Source: Firmicutes bacterium UBA4981 (GTDB taxonomy: Bacteria > Bacillota > SHA-98 > UBA4971). Taken from it: a stretch of DNA of 10,130 nt. Location: the NCBI GenBank assembly GCA_002398515.1, contig DGZL01000079.1:1-10130 (forward strand), given 5' to 3'. Positions 6,850 to 10,130 of this stretch are shown one piece after another. The notes beneath the pieces were generated by a model that did not search any database, was not told the DNA's origin, and saw nothing but the letters and a program-made list of their open reading frames with translations. The translations under genes were made by a program, and so were the position numbers. Every line of letters begins with the position of its first letter. Position 1 is the stretch's first letter.

Positions 6850-7014
6850 GAGGGAGGCTCCCATAAATAGCTAGCTAATAGCCGATGATAGGCAATTATA
6901 CATAATGCCCGCATCCAATAGCGGCCATGGTATCGCGTCAAAGGAGTATCAATTTGCACATCGACGCTATCTGACAGCGTAGTTCGAGTAGCTCTTAACT
7001 GCATCGGCACACAG
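6850..7014. other. Convergent spacer with two stem-loops
   Basis: The 165 bp between the M20 stop and the rbsD stop hold no convincing gene. Two stem-loops are visible: ACGCT/AGCGT (6964-6968 with 6976-6980, 7-nt loop) and TTAACTG/CAGTTAA (6995-7001 with 7012-7018, 10-nt loop), the latter including the rbsD stop codon. Neither is followed by a U-tract on either strand, so classical terminators are not evident. They could stop transcription weakly or protect 3' ends. Confidence 0.4.
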
Positions 7015-7410
7015 TTAATAAACAACCCCACCCACTAGTATGACATTGGCATAAGGGGTAAACTCGCCGGTACGAATTATTGCTTTCACTTGACCGAGCA
7101 TCTTCTTGAACTCAGCGTGTGGTATCTTCTCGACAGGAGTATCAGGAAATACCTCCATAATCTCTTGGTAGACTGCGGGGTTCTGCGTCTCAGTCTCCTG
7201 CTCTGCAATAACCTTCTCGACAGAAAGTTCACGCAAAATCACTCTAAGCACATCCGCGAAACGAGGATTATTCTCGCTTAGAGCAAGATCCACACGTCGA
7301 GCGTTGCTGGGAATCGGGAGTCCCGCATCGCATACCACTAACATATCTGTATGACCCATACCGGCCACAATCTCTGATACGTCCCGATTTAGAATTCCAC
7401 ATTTTTTCAT
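7015..7410 (-). CDS. rbsD: D-ribose pyranase (RbsD)
   Basis: A 131-residue cytosolic mutarotase-like enzyme of the RbsD/FucU family, which speeds conversion of pyranose sugar to the furanose form used by ribokinase. Family marks are the N-terminal KKCGILNRD, MGHTD with catalytic H20 (18-22), CDAGLPIP (27-34) with D28, IPHAEFK (96-102) with H98, and the C-terminal RTGEFTPYANVIL (113-125). The length is typical. Its ATG overlaps the kinase stop codon as ATGA (4-bp overlap), with AAGGAGA upstream inside the kinase gene, so translation is probably coupled. It is the last gene of the LacI-SIS-kinase-rbsD operon. Ribose is the default substrate, but the RbsD family may act on other sugars, and the neighbouring isomerase makes another pentose plausible. 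Confidence 0.95.
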   Translation of the reverse strand: MKKCGILNRDVSEIVAGMGHTDMLVVCDAGLPIPSNARRVDLALSENNPRFADVLRVILRELSVEKVIAEQETETQNPAVYQEIMEVFPDTPVEKIPHAEFKKMLGQVKAIIRTGEFTPYANVILVGGVVY

Positions 7411-8333
7411 GACAAGCTCTCCTTGTTCAGTTCATCAATCTTAGGCAGAGAAGGTATTGCGCCCATCCGAGTCACTGCTATTGCCGCCGCCCGGTTCGCG
7501 AACTCGACAGCTTCCCTCAATGGGCAGCCATTCCCTATTCGCACGGCTAACGCACCACAAAACGCATCACCTGCTCCAGTGGTATCAACCACGCGCTGGA
7601 CCGGTTGCGCCTTGTAGCGTGCTACACGACCATGCTCTACCAAATATGCGCCTCTCTCACCCACTGTAACCACTACAGCGCCGATACCACTGTCAAACAA
7701 AGTCCTGGATCCCCTTAAGGCTTCTTCATCTGTGGTGGGTAGGATGCCCGTAAGGTCCTCAAACTCAATCTCGTTAGGCACTATGACATCAACGAGACGC
7801 AAGAATGAGTCTGGCAGCGGGGCGGCCGGCGCCGGGTTCAGCAGCACCTTGGTAGATGATGCTCTCGCAATTTCAGCGGCTCTGAGAGATGCTGACATGG
7901 GCACTTCCAGCTGCAAGACCAACACATCCGCTGAGGCAATTGCCTCTCCCGCCTTTTCTACATCTCTAGGACTAAGCTTCGTATTTGCACGCGGAACAAT
8001 AATGATACTGTTGTCCCCGTCCGCATCGATCACAGGATTCCCTATCCCGGTTCCTTCGGTACTGTCGCGCACAACGAACCTGGTATCGATTCCCTCATCC
8101 TCCAGAAGAGCGAGGAACATATCTCCGAAGGAATCAGTGCCCAGGCACCCCACCATGCACACGCTACCACCCAGCCTCCCTGCAGCAACAGCCTGGTTAG
8201 CGCCTTTCCCTCCCGGGAACATCCCGAAATCGGTGCCAATAAGCGTTTCGCCCCTGGCAGGCCTTCTCGAGGCCCGCACTACAAGATCCATGATGAAACT
8301 GCCCACAACTACGATTCGTGGTTTTCCATCCAC
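7407..8333 (-). CDS. rbsK: Ribokinase-like PfkB sugar kinase
   Basis: A 308-residue cytosolic ATP-dependent kinase that should phosphorylate a furanose at O5. Motifs: substrate loop GGKGANQA (41-48), E143 in LQLEVP, NPAP (166-169), VPNEIE (185-190), and the ATP/anion-hole signature DTTGAGDAF (250-258) with catalytic D256. These match E. coli ribokinase almost position for position (D16, K43, N46, E143, D255). One contact differs: E. coli GSINAD has Asn14, while this protein reads GSFIMD with Ile14. That may change sugar preference, so 'ribokinase' is a family-level call. The GTG start at 8333 is 6 nt after the isomerase stop, with GAGGG 10 nt before it. The end overlaps rbsD by 4 bp. RbsD next door supports a furanose pentose substrate. 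Confidence 0.88.
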   Translation of the reverse strand: MDGKPRIVVVGSFIMDLVVRASRRPARGETLIGTDFGMFPGGKGANQAVAAGRLGGSVCMVGCLGTDSFGDMFLALLEDEGIDTRFVVRDSTEGTGIGNPVIDADGDNSIIIVPRANTKLSPRDVEKAGEAIASADVLVLQLEVPMSASLRAAEIARASSTKVLLNPAPAAPLPDSFLRLVDVIVPNEIEFEDLTGILPTTDEEALRGSRTLFDSGIGAVVVTVGERGAYLVEHGRVARYKAQPVQRVVDTTGAGDAFCGALAVRIGNGCPLREAVEFANRAAAIAVTRMGAIPSLPKIDELNKESLS

Positions 8334-8339
8334 TACTCA

Positions 8340-8990
8340 TTATCCCTCTCTCTGCGTGCCACCACTTATTGACTGAACTTGAAGCTTCTTCCCAAGGCTT
8401 CCTCCAGGGTGGTACCTAGCAAAATCGTTTTCTCCGAATCCTCTCAGCGTCATCAGCGCAACAGCAAGAGCATCGCCTAAAGCAAGTGCCGCGGTAGTAC
8501 TGTTAGTTGGAGCAAGGTTCAGCGGATCAGCCTCCTTGGCAACAGGGCATGGGAGCACTGCATCGCTTTGCTTCGCCAACGAGGAATCAGCGTTGCCTGT
8601 CATGGCGATGATCTTGGCTCCTATGAGCCTAATAGTTGACATTAATCTGATTGCTTCCTCTGTCTCACCGCTATTGGAGATCGCAATCACGATATCGTCC
8701 GAAGTGATCATCCCTAAATCGCCGTGAACTCCCTCGGCTGCATGGACAAAAAACGCGGGAGTTCCGGTGCTTGCCAGAGTAGCAGCGATCTTCCTGCCTA
8801 TATGTCCGGACTTCCCAACTCCTGTGATGATCACGTGTCCCTTACACTCATACGCCAGGTTCACGGCTATGTTGAAGTTCTCATCAAGCTGACGGGCAAG
8901 CTCTGTCAAGGCTGCCGACTCGCTCATGAGTACTCTACGCCCGATTTCCACCGTTCCGCTCAAACTCCTATGCGGTCGCTCTCTTGTCAT
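8340..8990 (-). CDS. SIS-only arabinose-5-phosphate isomerase homologue (KdsD/GutQ-type, no CBS)
   Basis: A 216-residue cytosolic sugar-phosphate aldose-ketose isomerase of the KpsF/KdsD/GutQ group. Motifs: GVGKSGHIG (57-65), ASTGTPAFFVHAAEGVHGDLG (about 73-93), AISNSGETEE (103-112), PTNSTTAALALGDALA (161-176) and DFARYHPGGSLGK (189-201). K60, E112, E153 and H194 line up at a constant +1 offset with the E. coli KdsD catalytic set K59, E111, E152 and H193 (from memory of that literature). The CBS pair of full-length homologues (about 320 residues) is absent. Such short forms are known, including in Gram-positives. The ATG at 8990 has GGAGGAG 6 nt upstream; a longer frame to 9068 would overlap the LacI gene and lacks this signal. 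It lies between the regulator and the kinase, so a catabolic pentose-phosphate role is more likely than Kdo synthesis. Confidence 0.88.
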   Translation of the reverse strand: MTRERPHRSLSGTVEIGRRVLMSESAALTELARQLDENFNIAVNLAYECKGHVIITGVGKSGHIGRKIAATLASTGTPAFFVHAAEGVHGDLGMITSDDIVIAISNSGETEEAIRLMSTIRLIGAKIIAMTGNADSSLAKQSDAVLPCPVAKEADPLNLAPTNSTTAALALGDALAVALMTLRGFGENDFARYHPGGSLGKKLQVQSISGGTQREG

Positions 8991-8996
8991 TTGTTT

Positions 8997-9003
8997 CTCC
9001 TCC
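8997..9003 (-). promoter_or_regulatory. Ribosome binding site that fixes the SIS isomerase start
   Basis: On the minus strand GGAGGAG is followed by 6 nt (AAACAA) and the ATG at 8990. This favours the 216-residue protein over an in-frame start 26 codons earlier, which would overlap the regulator's stop codon and add residues unlike the family's N-terminus. Confidence 0.75.
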
Positions 9004-9049
9004 GTATTGGATTGAGGCTGCCACGGCACGGCCAGAGACCTTTGGCTTG

Positions 9050-10054
9050 CTAGCGTGGACTCGCACATGACCCCCGCACGATCAACTCCGGCTTCAAAAC
9101 AATCGCTCTGGGCGTCTTTACCCGCCCGCCAGAGATGCGTCTCATTAGTAATTGCGCTGCCCGAGTTCCCAGTTCAACTATAGGCTGAGCTACGACCGTC
9201 AACGGCGGATCCATCAACGCAGCCCATTCAGAGTCGTCGAATCCAACTACCGAGATGTCTTTTGGAACCTTCTTGCCGGCGGCTTTGATAGCAGCCATGG
9301 CTCCGGCAGTCATCGCATTATTGCACACAAAAAGCGCGGTGGGAGGTTCTGAACGCGCCAGCATCTCCCTGGTCTTCTCATATGCAATTTCCCGCTTAAA
9401 CTGGGCCACCTCGATAAGTGACTCATCCACCGGGATCCCGTGTGCTTTGATTGCCCTGACATACCCCGCCATCCGGTCTGCACCCGTGCTGACTTCAAGG
9501 CGTCCTGCGATTATGCCGATTCTCCGATGCCCTATACCGACTAGATACGACACTGCATCGAATGCTCCGCCCTCGTTATCCGAAAGAACTACGTCAGCAT
9601 CCAGTCCTGGAATGGAGCGGTCCAGAAGCACCGTAGGATAACCCGATTCGATGGCCAACTGTAGGAGGTCGGCATTACCGGAACTCGGTGCCACGATCAG
9701 CCCATCGACGCGCCTGCCCATAAGGAGTCGCAGGTATACCTGTTCGCGCTCAGGTTTCTCGTCGGTGTCGCAGAGTATGATGTTATATCCTTGTTTCAGC
9801 ACCTCGTCCTCTATGGCCCGCACGATGCTGGTGAAGAAAGGGTTGGTTATGTCCGAAACCACAACCCCCACAGTCTGGGTCTCGCGGGTGCGCAGGCTCC
9901 TTGCTATCACATTGGGTTGATAATTCAGGTCTTTCATAGCCGCATGGACCCTCTGCTTCACCTCATCACTGACGTAACGTGTCTCGTTGATAACATGCGA
10001 TACTGTGGACGTCGAGACACCTGCTTTACGGGCCACATCCGTGATTGTTGGCAT
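9050..10054 (-). CDS. LacI/GalR-family transcriptional regulator
   Basis: A 334-residue DNA-binding repressor, typical for the family. The N-terminal helix-turn-helix is at residues 4-23 (ITDVARKAGVSTSTVSHVIN), followed by the hinge helix NVIARSLRT (48-56), which normally inserts into the minor groove of a palindromic operator. The periplasmic-binding-protein-like sugar domain covers about 61-330. NPFF (71-74), LLDR (143-146), and GFDDSEW (271-277) are common ligand-pocket landmarks, close to RbsR-type members. It is the first gene of the sugar operon, 59 bp before the isomerase, and is the likely regulator of it, perhaps including itself. The ATG start has AGGAGGT 11 nt upstream. The inducer is probably the operon's sugar or its phosphate; ribose cannot be assumed. 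Confidence 0.93.
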   Translation of the reverse strand: MPTITDVARKAGVSTSTVSHVINETRYVSDEVKQRVHAAMKDLNYQPNVIARSLRTRETQTVGVVVSDITNPFFTSIVRAIEDEVLKQGYNIILCDTDEKPEREQVYLRLLMGRRVDGLIVAPSSGNADLLQLAIESGYPTVLLDRSIPGLDADVVLSDNEGGAFDAVSYLVGIGHRRIGIIAGRLEVSTGADRMAGYVRAIKAHGIPVDESLIEVAQFKREIAYEKTREMLARSEPPTALFVCNNAMTAGAMAAIKAAGKKVPKDISVVGFDDSEWAALMDPPLTVVAQPIVELGTRAAQLLMRRISGGRVKTPRAIVLKPELIVRGSCASPR

Positions 10055-10130
10055 GATACACCCATACCTCCTAGTATATTGAAGTTAATCCTACTTATCT
10101 CTTAACAAGCGAAGAGGAGTCATTTATTGA
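10055..10130 (-). promoter_or_regulatory. Upstream region of the LacI-led operon (partial)
   Basis: These 76 bp carry the AGGAGGT ribosome binding site (10066-10072) and an AT-rich stretch with TATACT next to it, which is too close to the binding site to serve easily as a -10. An imperfect dyad, CTCTT/AAGAG with an 8-bp spacer (10099-10103 and 10112-10116), is a possible operator, but it lacks the central CG usual for LacI-family sites. The region is cut by the window edge. Confidence 0.3.

Noticed and set aside
6940..6976. AAAGGAG followed by TTG in the convergent spacer, as a gene start
   Set aside because: The frame stops after six codons, so it is at most a remnant and probably chance.
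7732..8376. 214-codon plus-strand frame opposite the kinase gene
   Set aside because: It is a shadow of the ribokinase-like gene with low-complexity Ser/Pro/Thr content and no family motif.
8340..9068. Longer form of the SIS isomerase starting at 9068
   Set aside because: It overlaps the LacI gene's end, lacks a binding site, and the extra residues do not resemble the family; GGAGGAG supports the ATG at 8990.

Overview
The window reads as chromosomal DNA from a bacterium, probably an anaerobic, amino-acid-using member of the Bacillota or a similar group. The evidence is indirect. Most genes have strong purine-rich ribosome binding sites, base composition looks balanced, and the gene content is aspartase, aspartate racemase, an acidic amino acid symporter, a creatininase-family enzyme and an M20 peptidase. 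No rRNA, tRNA, CRISPR array, insertion sequence or phage gene was seen, and gene density and style are even throughout.

Region A (1-5271, all on the minus strand, read right to left) looks like an aspartate-use cluster. It runs creatininase-family amidohydrolase, aspartate ammonia-lyase (aspA), aspartate/glutamate racemase, Na+/H+:dicarboxylate/acidic amino acid symporter, then the first 46 codons of a membrane protein resembling DUF401 that runs off the left edge. Gaps are 97-272 bp, so several transcripts are possible. A rho-independent terminator is visible after the symporter. The logic is import of L- or D-aspartate, racemisation to L-aspartate, and deamination to fumarate plus ammonia. 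A possible 29-residue Cys-rich small ORF sits just upstream of aspA.

Region B (5272-6849) is a divergent spacer followed by a plus-strand M20-family metallopeptidase. Its start is best placed at a GTG preceded by a well-spaced GGGAGGT.

Region C (7015-10054, minus strand) is a compact sugar operon: LacI-family regulator, SIS-only KdsD/GutQ-type arabinose-5-phosphate isomerase homologue, ribokinase-like PfkB kinase and RbsD pyranase. Spacing is tight (59 bp, 6 bp, then a 4-bp ATGA overlap). No transporter is visible. The isomerase keeps all four residues aligned with the E. coli KdsD catalytic set but lacks CBS domains. The kinase keeps its catalytic residues but has Ile where E. coli ribokinase has sugar-contacting Asn14. 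Together these suggest a pentose route in which a furanose (perhaps D-arabinose) is made available by RbsD, phosphorylated at C5, and isomerised to ribulose 5-phosphate. This is the most interesting inference in the window and is untested.

Regions B and C converge across a 165-bp spacer with two stem-loops but no clear U-tract terminator.
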